21,710 nucleotides of DNA. It comes from an uncultured Thermomonas sp. Lineage in GTDB: Bacteria; Pseudomonadota; Gammaproteobacteria; Xanthomonadales; Xanthomonadaceae. Location of the stretch: the NCBI GenBank assembly GCA_946480065.1, contig CAMLJA010000005.1, positions 1 through 21,710 on the forward strand, written 5' to 3'. Below, in pieces: positions 1 through 10,926 of this stretch. The first letter of the stretch is position 1. The number at the start of each line of letters is the position of its first letter. A model generated the notes under the pieces. The model ran no database searches. It saw only the letters and a list, made by a program, of their open reading frames with translations, and was not told where the DNA came from. Both the position numbers and the translations under genes were made by a program.

Positions 1-309
1 CTTGCCGGCGGGTGCCGCGGGGGCCAGGGCCGGCTCGTCGGCGGGCCCCAGGGCCGCGACCGCCGGCGGCGGGGCGGGCGGATCGGGCGACGGCGCGACC
101 GGCGCGGGGGGCGCCTCGGGCTGCGGCACGGCGCGGACTTCGTGCGGCAGGACTTGCGCCGGCTCGGCTTCGGCAGGCGGTGCAGGGGGCGCGGAGGGAG
201 CGTCTTCGGCGTGCGCTGGCGCGTCGGGGAAGGCGGCGGCCAACTCCTCTACGGACAGGCGGCGGGGCGCCTCGGCGTCTGGCTTGTTGCGGCGGAACCA
301 GCTGACCAT
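1..309 (-). CDS. ftsY: Signal recognition particle receptor FtsY, N-terminal part (cut by window edge)
   Basis: The minus-strand frame opens at ATG 309-307 with MVSWFRRNKPDAEAPRR and runs 103 codons to the window edge without a stop. A short basic/aromatic N-terminus followed by a long Pro/Ala/Glu-rich disordered stretch is what the variable A domain of gammaproteobacterial FtsY looks like. That domain helps place the SRP receptor at the inner membrane. The conserved NG GTPase domain would lie outside the window, so the protein is recognised mainly from context: ftsY is commonly divergent from rsmD in gammaproteobacteria, and rsmD starts 100 bp away on the other strand. FtsY accepts SRP-ribosome complexes and hands them to SecYEG. 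The alternative is another protein with a low-complexity N-terminus. The NG domain just left of the window would settle it. Confidence 0.8.
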   Translation of the reverse strand, partial: MVSWFRRNKPDAEAPRRLSVEELAAAFPDAPAHAEDAPSAPPAPPAEAEPAQVLPHEVRAVPQPEAPPAPVAPSPDPPAPPPAVAALGPADEPALAPAAPAGK

Positions 310-380
310 GCGGATGGGCGGGCAAGAGCCTGGACGGGCGCCTGGCGCGGCGCCGCAGGCGATAGGCGAGAATGGCGCGC

Positions 381-386
381 ATGGTA
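381..386 (-). promoter_or_regulatory. Possible -10 element for ftsY
   Basis: On the minus strand the hexamer reads TACCAT, matching the loose TAnnnT form often accepted for -10 boxes in Xanthomonadaceae. It would start transcription near 374, giving a leader of about 65 nt before ftsY. I see no convincing -35 element. The rest of the 310-409 gap between the divergent ftsY and rsmD genes shows no clear rsmD promoter. Confidence 0.25.
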
Positions 387-387
387 G

Positions 388-1527
<1,140 letters not shown>

Positions 1528-1571
1528 ACTCCGCAACCGCCATCTTTCGACAGAACCATGAGGGGAGAGAC

Positions 1572-2072
1572 ATGAACACCAAGTTCCGCACGCTGGCCGT
1601 CCTGGCGATCGCCTGCATCGCGCTGGCGTCCACCGCCTGCAAGAAGGAAGAGGCGCCGCAGGCGGAGGCCGTGGCCGCGCCGCTGTCGGCGCCCAAGGAC
1701 GACAACACCGCCGCCTGGCGCGCCTACGTGACCGACGTGGCCAAGCGCAACATGGACGGCGTGACCAACAGCCCGTACGTGTACTTCCTGCCCAGCGAGT
1801 CCAGCGAGGGCTTTGGCGGCCAGTACGAGCGCCAGCTGGAGAAGCTGGAAGGCGACCTGGCCCGCGGCATCCTGGGCGGCAACATGCTGGTGTTCGCCTC
1901 GCCGTCCTCCACCAAGGAGGCGGAGATGATCGAGACCGCGTTCAAGCCGGTCCCGGCCAACAGCATGAAGGACGTCAAGGTGGTCTACATCGGCACCCCG
2001 ATCGACGGCGAGCGGGTCAAGGCCGCGGTCACGCCGGCCGGCGTCAACTACATCTTCGTGGAAGCGAAGTAA
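1572..2072 (+). CDS. Putative small lipoprotein, unknown function
   Basis: A 166-residue protein preceded by a good Shine-Dalgarno (GGGGAGAG, 6-7 nt before ATG 1572). Residues 1-22 form a signal peptide with a Lys/Arg start and an Ala/Leu/Ile core, ending LASTAC. Cys23 would be the lipidated residue, although Ser at -3 is weaker than the usual Leu, Val or Ile. KKEE follows directly, then an Ala-rich linker. The mature part (about 45-166) has no catalytic motif I recognise. It mixes helix-like segments (YERQLEKLEGDLARGIL) with strand-like ones (KVVYIGT, NYIFVEA), which suggests a small alpha/beta fold. I do not recognise the family. It lies between coaD (44-nt gap) and the ferredoxin (53-nt gap). 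An outer-membrane or periplasmic lipoprotein is inferred from the signal only. Confidence 0.8.
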   Translation: MNTKFRTLAVLAIACIALASTACKKEEAPQAEAVAAPLSAPKDDNTAAWRAYVTDVAKRNMDGVTNSPYVYFLPSESSEGFGGQYERQLEKLEGDLARGILGGNMLVFASPSSTKEAEMIETAFKPVPANSMKDVKVVYIGTPIDGERVKAAVTPAGVNYIFVEAK

Positions 2073-2092
2073 GCGCGGGACCATCCGCCGAA

Positions 2093-2115
2093 CCCTCCCC
2101 CCGCGCGGGGGAGGG
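2093..2115 (+). promoter_or_regulatory. GC hairpin covering the ferredoxin ribosome binding site
   Basis: A 9-bp perfect stem pairs 2093-2101 with 2107-2115 around a 5-nt CGCGC loop. The right arm contains the GGGGGAGGG purine run that is the only Shine-Dalgarno for the ferredoxin ATG at 2126. No T-run follows, so it is a poor intrinsic terminator for the lipoprotein gene. It may act as a translational block, a transcript-end stabiliser or a REP-like palindrome. Confidence 0.5.
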
Positions 2116-2125
2116 GGGCCGAAGC

Positions 2126-2380
2126 ATGTCGCTGAAGATCAACGAAACCTGCGTCAACTGCGACGTCTGCGAGCCGGTCTGCCCGAACCGGGCGATCACG
2201 ATGGGCCCGGAGATCTACGTGATCGACCCGGCCCTGTGCACCGAATGCGTGGGCCACCACGACGAGCCGCAGTGCGTGGTGGTGTGCCCGGTCGAATGCA
2301 TCGACCCGGACCCCGACCACCCCGAAACCACCGAACACCTGCTGGCCAAGCTGGCCCGCCTGCAAGGGAGCGCCACGTGA
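2126..2380 (+). CDS. YfhL-type 2[4Fe-4S] ferredoxin
   Basis: An 84-residue protein with two iron-sulfur motifs. The first is C9-x2-C12-x2-C15-x3-C19-P. The second is C38-x2-C41-x8-C50-x3-C54-P, with an extra Cys at 58. The eight-residue insert in the second motif and the C-terminal helix (EHLLAKLARLQ) mark the Allochromatium vinosum/YfhL type of low-potential ferredoxin rather than the compact clostridial type. It is a soluble cytoplasmic electron carrier; its partner cannot be told from the sequence. The ATG at 2126 sits 7 nt after a GGAGGGGGG purine run that also forms one arm of a hairpin. Its stop overlaps the GTG start of the next gene by 4 nt (GTGA). Presence near coaD is typical in this family of bacteria. 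Confidence 0.95.
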   Translation: MSLKINETCVNCDVCEPVCPNRAITMGPEIYVIDPALCTECVGHHDEPQCVVVCPVECIDPDPDHPETTEHLLAKLARLQGSAT

Positions 2381-4092
2381 GCCGACCCGTCCTGCTGTTC
2401 CTCGCCCTGCTGCTGGCGCCGCTGGCCGCGCCGTCGCGCGCCGCCGAGGCGCCGCCTGCCGCCGCGGTGGCGTCCGCGCACGCGCTGGCCACCCAGGCCG
2501 GCATCGACATCCTGGCGCAGGGCGGTAACGCCTTCGACGCCGCGGTGGCGGTGTCCGCCGCGCTCTCGGTGGTGGAGCCGATCAGCTCCGGCCTGGGCGG
2601 CGGCGGCTTCTTCCTGCTGCACGACGCCCGCACCGGCCGCGACGTGTTCGTGGACGCGCGCGAGACTTCGCCGGCGGCGGCCACCCCGCAGGCGTTCCTG
2701 GACGCCAAAGGCGAGTTGGACCGCGACCGCGCCGAGAACGGCCCGTGGGCGGCCGGCATCCCCGGCCTGCCGGCGGCGCTGGTGCACATCGCCGGCAAGT
2801 ACGGGCGGCTGCCGCTGGCGCGCTCGCTGGCGCCGGCGATCCGGATCGCGCGCGAGGGCTTCCCGGTGTACGCGCGCCTCGCCCGCGGCTACGCCCAGCG
2901 CAGCGCGGTGATGGAACGCTACCCCGGCACCCGCGAGGTGTTCCTGCGCGCCGGCCACGCCCCGCGCGAGGGCGACCTGTTCCGCCAGCCCGAGCTGGCG
3001 CAGACCCTGGAGCGGCTGGCCCGGGGCGGCCACGACGGCTTCTACCGCGGCGTGACCGCGCAGCGCCTGCTGGCCGGCGTGGCCGCGGCCGGCGGCCGCT
3101 GGACCGCCGGGGAACTGGCCGCCTACCGGGTGAAGGAGCGCGAGCCGATCCGCTTCGGCTACGACGGCTGGGAGATCGTCACCGCGCCGCCGCCGTCGTC
3201 CGGCGGCATCGCGCTGGCGGAGATGCTGCAGATCCTGGCGCCGTGGGACCTGCAGGCGCTGCCGCAGGCCCAGCGCGTGCACCTGGTGGTGGAGGCGATG
3301 CGCCGCGCGTTCCGCGACCGCACCTTCTACCTGGGCGACCCCGATTTCGTCGACGTGCCGCAAAAGCTGCTGACCAGCGCCGACTACGCCGCCGGCCTGC
3401 GCGCCACCATCCACCCCGGCAAGGCCACGCCCAGCGACCTGCTGTCCGGGCAGCCCACGCCGCTGGAGGACGAGGAGACTACCCACTTCTCGATCATCGA
3501 CGCCGAGGGCAACCGGGTCGCCACCACCCAGACCGTCAACCTGCTGTTCGGCTCCGGCCTGGTGCCCTCCGGCACCGGCGTGCTGCTCAACAACGAGATG
3601 GACGACTTCGCGCTGAAGCCCGGCACGCCCAACGCGTTCGGCGTGATGGGCTACGAGGCCAACGCCCCCAAGCCCGGCAAGCGCATGCTGAGCTCGATGA
3701 CGCCGACCTTCATGGTGTCGCCGGGCAAGGTGGCGGTGCTGGGCACGCCGGGCGGCAGCCGGATCATCACCATGGTCCTGCTGGGCGTGCTGGGCTACGC
3801 CGACGGGCTGGACGCGCAGGCGGTCGCGGCGCTGCCGCGCTACCACCACCAGTGGCTGCCGGACGTGGTGGAAACCGAGCGCGACGCGCTGCCGGCGGAC
3901 GTGGTGGCCGCGTTGCGGGCGATGGGGCACGACGTCCTGGTGCCCGGCGAGGACAGCCACGGTCGCCGCTCCAGCGACAGCTGGGGCAACATGAACACGG
4001 TGGAGTGGGACCGCGCGGCCGGCGTGGTGCGGGCGGCCAGCGATCCGCGCAACCCGGTCGGCAAGGCCGCCGTGCTGCCGCGTTCGCCCTGA
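2377..4092 (+). CDS. ggt: Gamma-glutamyltransferase (periplasmic, self-cleaving)
   Basis: A 571-residue protein with an export signal (MSRPVLLFLALLLAPLAAPSRA) and the full GGT pattern. GLGGGGFFLLHD is followed by DARETSP, whose R95 matches the gamma-glutamate carboxylate anchor. Autocleavage is expected before T368 in TTHFSIID, which makes T368 the N-terminal nucleophile of the small subunit. S439-S440 (RMLSSMTP) and G459-G460 (GTPGGSRI) fit the substrate pocket and oxyanion hole. The lid-loop region NNEMDDFALKPG is present. The enzyme cleaves or transfers the gamma-glutamyl group of glutathione and related compounds in the periplasm. GTG 2377 is chosen because AAGGGAG lies 7 nt upstream, the signal peptide begins there, and it overlaps the ferredoxin stop. 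Longer in-frame starts add only antisense-like Arg/Pro sequence. Confidence 0.96.
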   Translation: MSRPVLLFLALLLAPLAAPSRAAEAPPAAAVASAHALATQAGIDILAQGGNAFDAAVAVSAALSVVEPISSGLGGGGFFLLHDARTGRDVFVDARETSPAAATPQAFLDAKGELDRDRAENGPWAAGIPGLPAALVHIAGKYGRLPLARSLAPAIRIAREGFPVYARLARGYAQRSAVMERYPGTREVFLRAGHAPREGDLFRQPELAQTLERLARGGHDGFYRGVTAQRLLAGVAAAGGRWTAGELAAYRVKEREPIRFGYDGWEIVTAPPPSSGGIALAEMLQILAPWDLQALPQAQRVHLVVEAMRRAFRDRTFYLGDPDFVDVPQKLLTSADYAAGLRATIHPGKATPSDLLSGQPTPLEDEETTHFSIIDAEGNRVATTQTVNLLFGSGLVPSGTGVLLNNEMDDFALKPGTPNAFGVMGYEANAPKPGKRMLSSMTPTFMVSPGKVAVLGTPGGSRIITMVLLGVLGYADGLDAQAVAALPRYHHQWLPDVVETERDALPADVVAALRAMGHDVLVPGEDSHGRRSSDSWGNMNTVEWDRAAGVVRAASDPRNPVGKAAVLPRSP

Positions 4093-4123
4093 GCGGGCGC
4101 GCGCGACGCGCGGCCCGGCGGCG

Positions 4124-4129
4124 TAGACT
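4124..4129 (+). promoter_or_regulatory. -10 element, probable leaderless promoter of the MBL-fold gene
   Basis: TAGACT ends exactly 6 nt before ATG 4136, which would place the transcription start at or next to the start codon. No Shine-Dalgarno precedes that ATG, which agrees with a leaderless mRNA. The -35 region is not recognisable. Confidence 0.4.
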
Positions 4130-4135
4130 GGGCGC

Positions 4136-5026
<891 letters not shown>

Positions 5027-5035
5027 GGACCCGCG

Positions 5036-5422
5036 ATGCCCAAGATCACCCTGCTGTTCGCGTCCCTGCACGTACTGCTGATGCTGGCCCTGCTGGTGCC
5101 GATCTCGCGCCATCGCCACGCCCGCAAGGTGGGCCTGGGCGACGGCGGCGACCCGCTGCTGATGCGCAAGATCCGGGTCCACGCCAACTTCGTGGAACAC
5201 GCGCCGTTCGCGCTGCTGGTGCTGGCGCTGCTGGAGCTGTGCGGGCTGCCGGCCGCGGCCACCTGGGGCTTCGGTGGCGCGCTGCTGCTGGGGCGGGTGC
5301 TGCACGCCGTGGGGCTGTCGCGCGGCGGCGGCTACTCGTTCGGCCGCTTCTGGGGCACCGCGCTGACCTGGCTGGTGCTGCTGCTGATGGCGCTGGCCGG
5401 GCTGTGGCTTTCGCTGCGCTGA
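5036..5422 (+). CDS. MAPEG-family membrane protein
   Basis: A 128-residue protein with four hydrophobic segments (about 5-22, 58-76, 79-96 and 106-126), the size and layout of bacterial MAPEG proteins. The family motif is visible as RKIRVHANFVEHAPFALLVLALLE, with the Arg, Asn, Glu and Pro of the R-x-x-x-N-x-x-E-x-x-P pattern. MAPEG proteins are membrane-associated proteins of eicosanoid and glutathione metabolism. Bacterial members sometimes have glutathione transferase activity, but many are untested. A GAGG ribosome binding site sits at 5025-5028, 7 nt before the ATG, overlapping the stop of the MBL gene, so the two are probably co-translated. The 3' end lies 7 bp from the convergent upp gene. 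Confidence 0.9.
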   Translation: MPKITLLFASLHVLLMLALLVPISRHRHARKVGLGDGGDPLLMRKIRVHANFVEHAPFALLVLALLELCGLPAAATWGFGGALLLGRVLHAVGLSRGGGYSFGRFWGTALTWLVLLLMALAGLWLSLR

Positions 5423-5429
5423 GCCGCGC

Positions 5430-6062
5430 TCAGTCCACCGGGGTGCCGAACAGGCGGTCGCCGGCGTCGCCCAGGCCGGGGCGGATGTAGGCGTTCTCGT
5501 CCAGCCGTTCGTCGATGGCGGCCACGTACACCTCGACGTCGGGATGCGCGGCCTCCAGCGCGGCCAGGCCTTCCGGCGCGGCCACCAGGAACAGGCACTT
5601 GATCCGCGGGCAGCCCGCCTGCTTGAGCATCGCGATCGCCGCCGCGGCGCTGCCGCCGGTGGCCAGCATCGGGTCGATCAGCAGCGCGGTGCGTTCGTGC
5701 ATGCGGTCGGCCAGGCGCTGGTAATAGCCCTCGGGGCGATGCGTGGTCTCGTCGCGGCGCAATCCGATGACGCTGACCGGCGCCGCCGGCAGCAGCGCCT
5801 GCACGCCGGGCAGGAAGCCGAGGCCGGCGCGCAGGATCGGCACCAGGGTGAGGTATTCGCCGCGCACGTGCTCGACCTGCAAGGGCCCCGCCCACGTCTC
5901 CACCGTGACCGGCTCGGTGGGCAGGTCGCGGGTGGCCTCGTAGGCCAGCAGGCTGGCCACCTCGCCGGCCAGCTGGCGGAACAGCACCGGGTCGGTGGCG
6001 ATGTCGCGCAGCTTGCCCAGCTTGTGCCGGACCAGCGGATGGCGAACTTCGACGATCTTCAT
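5430..6062 (-). CDS. upp: Uracil phosphoribosyltransferase
   Basis: A 210-residue protein of standard length, starting [20 protein letters not shown], a very conserved UPRTase opening. The PRPP-binding loop is [13 protein letters not shown] around D130. Substrate motifs such as [14 protein letters not shown] and the C-terminal [16 protein letters not shown] (uracil-binding region) are intact. It makes UMP from uracil and PRPP in pyrimidine salvage. The ATG at 6062 is 107 bp downstream of the aminotransferase stop on the same strand, with a hairpin terminator between them, so upp probably has its own transcript. Its 3' end faces the MAPEG gene with a 7-bp gap and no terminator. Confidence 0.97.
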   Translation of the reverse strand: MKIVEVRHPLVRHKLGKLRDIATDPVLFRQLAGEVASLLAYEATRDLPTEPVTVETWAGPLQVEHVRGEYLTLVPILRAGLGFLPGVQALLPAAPVSVIGLRRDETTHRPEGYYQRLADRMHERTALLIDPMLATGGSAAAAIAMLKQAGCPRIKCLFLVAAPEGLAALEAAHPDVEVYVAAIDERLDENAYIRPGLGDAGDRLFGTPVD

Positions 6063-6121
6063 CGGCGCAGGCTACCGCAAAGCCCGCGCGGCGGAGAACG
6101 CGTGCGCGGGGCGCCAGCGAA

Positions 6122-6145
6122 ACGGGGCGGCCCTGGCCGCCCCGT
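6122..6145 (-). terminator. Intrinsic terminator downstream of the aminotransferase
   Basis: An inverted repeat pairs ACGGGGCGGC (6122-6131) with GCCGCCCCGT (6136-6145), a 10-bp perfect stem with a 4-nt loop. Read on the minus strand it is followed by a short TTT, a weak U-tract. It lies 25 bp beyond the aminotransferase stop and 60 bp before upp, so it probably separates the two transcripts. Confidence 0.6.
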
Positions 6146-6169
6146 CCGGCCCCGCGCGGCGGGCGGGCG

Positions 6170-7663
6170 TCAGGCCGCCGCGGCCTGGGCCTGGCGCGGG
6201 CCTTCCAGCAGCGCGCGCTTGACCGTGGCCACCACCAGCTCCAGCTCTTCCGCGGTGACCGCGAACTGCGGGGTGAAGCGCAGCGAGTTCTCGCCGCCGT
6301 GGATCACGCCGATCCCGCGCTCGCGCATCCACTCCTCGGTGGAGCCGGTGCCGTAGCCCTTGTAGCCGGCCGCCAGCTCGCAGGAGAACAGCAGGCCGGT
6401 GCCCTGGACCTTGGTGATGCGGCCGTCGGTCTCGGCCTTCAGCGCCTCCAGCAACTCCAGCGCCTGCCGGCCGCGCTGCTGGATGTTGGCGCGCAGGGCC
6501 GGGGTGATCGATTCCAGCACCGCGCAGGCCACGTCCAGCGCGCGCGGGTTGGCGGTCATGGTGTTGCCGTACAGGCCGCGCTTGTAGATGGCGGCGGTCG
6601 GCTCGGTCACCGCCAGCACCGACAGCGGGTACTGGCCGGCGTTGAGCGCCTTGGAATAGGTCTCCATGTCCGGCGCCTCCGAGCGCTCGAACCCGGGGTA
6701 GTCCACGATCGACAGGTAGCCGGTGGCGCGCAGGCCGGCCTGGATCGAGTCCACCAGCAGCAGGCTGCCGTGGGCGCGGGTCAGCTCGCGGGCCAGGTCG
6801 TAGTAGGCCACCGGCACCCTGCGGCCGGGGTCGCCTTCGCCCATCACCGGCTCCAGGAACATGGCTTCGATGAACCAGCCGTTGGCGTCGGCGTCGGCGA
6901 AGACCTGGCGCAGCGCATCGGCGTCGTACGGGGCGACCGCGATCACCGAGGACTCGCCGCGGAAGCTGGCCAGGTGCTGGATGTAGGTCTTGCGGGTGGA
7001 GTCGGAGTACAGCGCCGGCTTGTCGGTGCGGCCGTGGAAGCTGCCCTTGACCACCACCCGCTTGATCGCCTTGCCGGCGTGGCGCGCGCCGGGGTCGGTC
7101 TGGGTCTTGGCGTTGGCGTCGACGATCCGCGCCGCCAGGGAAACCGACTCCGAGCCGGAGTTCAGGCACAGGAACGCGGCGTAGGGGCAGCCGCCGCGGG
7201 TCTGGCCGATCTCGGCGCGCATGGCGTTGGAGAAGCGCAGCTGCGAGACGTTGGGGGTCATGATGTTGGCCATCGCCTGCGGCCGCGACATCGCCTCGAT
7301 CACCTTCGCCGGCGCGTGGCCCAGGCCCAGCATGCCGTAGCCGCCGGTGTCGTAGATCACCCCGCCCTTCAGGGTGACGATCCACGGGCCGCGCGCCGCC
7401 AGCGCCACGTACGGGTTGGCGTTGTCCTGCGAATAGAAGTTGACGAAACCCGACTGCACGCGGGCGCGCTGGGCGTCCTCGTCCAGGTCCAGCAGCTCCG
7501 GGAATTCGGCGCGCACGCGCCGGTATTCGGCCGCGGCGGCGGCCACGGCCTCGGCCAGCTGCGGGTCGCGCGCGGCGAAGTCGAGCAGGACGGCGTCGTC
7601 CAGGCCGGGGGTGCGGGCGTGGCCGTGGGCGCGCAGCGGGGCGAGGGTATCGAGCAGGGTCAT
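6170..7663 (-). CDS. Class-III PLP-dependent aminotransferase, long non-canonical form
   Basis: A 497-residue protein, longer than the usual 400-450 residues of the family because about 70 residues precede the first conserved block. Class-III features are present: NSGSESVSLAARI, the cofactor Asp D305 with Q308 in DSIQAGLRATG, the PLP-lysine K338 in YSKALNAGQYPLS, and the phosphate-binding GNTMTANP. Two usual motifs are altered: DEVQ is DSIQ, and GSTFGGNP is GNTMTANP. It presumably moves an amino group between an omega-amino acid or diamine and a keto acid. Ornithine, lysine, 4-aminobutyrate or a polyamine are all possible. ATG 7663 is preferred over upstream in-frame starts because GGAG sits 6 nt before it. 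It diverges from an Lrp/AsnC regulator, its probable controller. Confidence 0.88.
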   Translation of the reverse strand: MTLLDTLAPLRAHGHARTPGLDDAVLLDFAARDPQLAEAVAAAAAEYRRVRAEFPELLDLDEDAQRARVQSGFVNFYSQDNANPYVALAARGPWIVTLKGGVIYDTGGYGMLGLGHAPAKVIEAMSRPQAMANIMTPNVSQLRFSNAMRAEIGQTRGGCPYAAFLCLNSGSESVSLAARIVDANAKTQTDPGARHAGKAIKRVVVKGSFHGRTDKPALYSDSTRKTYIQHLASFRGESSVIAVAPYDADALRQVFADADANGWFIEAMFLEPVMGEGDPGRRVPVAYYDLARELTRAHGSLLLVDSIQAGLRATGYLSIVDYPGFERSEAPDMETYSKALNAGQYPLSVLAVTEPTAAIYKRGLYGNTMTANPRALDVACAVLESITPALRANIQQRGRQALELLEALKAETDGRITKVQGTGLLFSCELAAGYKGYGTGSTEEWMRERGIGVIHGGENSLRFTPQFAVTAEELELVVATVKRALLEGPRQAQAAAA

Positions 7664-7715
7664 GGTGGTCTCCGACGGGTCCGGACGCGCGGTGCGCGCA
7701 TCGCCGCAAACCCCC

Positions 7716-7721
7716 ATTATC
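7716..7721 (-). promoter_or_regulatory. -10 element of the aminotransferase promoter
   Basis: On the minus strand the hexamer is GATAAT, one base from TATAAT. It would start transcription near 7709 and give a leader of about 45 nt that includes the GGAG site. No TTGACA-like hexamer lies 16-18 bp upstream, which suits an activator-dependent promoter. Confidence 0.45.
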
Positions 7722-7744
7722 CGGGGAACGCCGGCACTCGGTAG

Positions 7745-10447
<2,703 letters not shown>

Positions 10448-10471
10448 GGAGGCGGCCCGGGCGCCACGTGG

Positions 10472-10477
10472 CATAAT
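10472..10477 (+). promoter_or_regulatory. Possible -10 element of the yajC-secD-secF promoter
   Basis: CATAAT (one base from TATAAT) sits in the tgt-yajC gap, 49 nt before the yajC ATG. It implies a leader of about 40 nt. There is no clear -35 element. Read-through from tgt is also likely because no terminator is seen. Confidence 0.4.
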
Positions 10478-10526
10478 TCCCGGCTGGCCTAGCGCCAGTC
10501 CCTTCGTTTCGCAGACACGGATCCCC

Positions 10527-10871
10527 ATGAGCCCGCTCGATTTCCTGATCCCCGCCGCCCACGCCCAGGCCGCCGGCGCCGCGCCCGCCCAGGGCGGCCT
10601 GCTGTCCACCCTGCTGTTCCCGGTCATCCTGATCGCGATCATGTACTTCCTGATGATCCGGCCGCAGATGAAGCGCCAGAAGGAGCACCGGGCGATGCTG
10701 GAGAAGCTGGCCAAGGGCGACGAGGTCATCACCAATGGCGGCGTGGCCGGCACCGTGGCCGCGATCGGCGAGAGCTTCATCACCGTGGAGGTCGCCACCG
10801 GCGTGCAGCTGCGCGTGCAGAAGGGCGCGATCGCCAGCGTGCTGCCCAAGGGCACCCTGAAGTCCGCCTGA
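10527..10871 (+). CDS. yajC: Preprotein translocase subunit YajC
   Basis: A 114-residue protein with the YajC layout: a short Ala-rich N-terminus (HAQAAGAAPAQGG), one membrane helix (LLSTLLFPVILIAIMYFLMIRPQ, about residues 25-46) and a cytoplasmic domain containing RPQMKRQKEHRAMLEKLAKGDEVITNGGVAGTV. Its N-terminus can look like a signal sequence but serves as the lead-in to the anchor. YajC joins SecD and SecF in an accessory complex of the Sec translocon. The Shine-Dalgarno is weak. The yajC-secD-secF order downstream of tgt is the standard gammaproteobacterial arrangement. Confidence 0.96.
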   Translation: MSPLDFLIPAAHAQAAGAAPAQGGLLSTLLFPVILIAIMYFLMIRPQMKRQKEHRAMLEKLAKGDEVITNGGVAGTVAAIGESFITVEVATGVQLRVQKGAIASVLPKGTLKSA

Positions 10872-10926
10872 TCCCCCACCAGTCCGCAGAGGCGCCGGCC
10901 CCCGCGGCCGCGCGCAGGGTGTCGCG

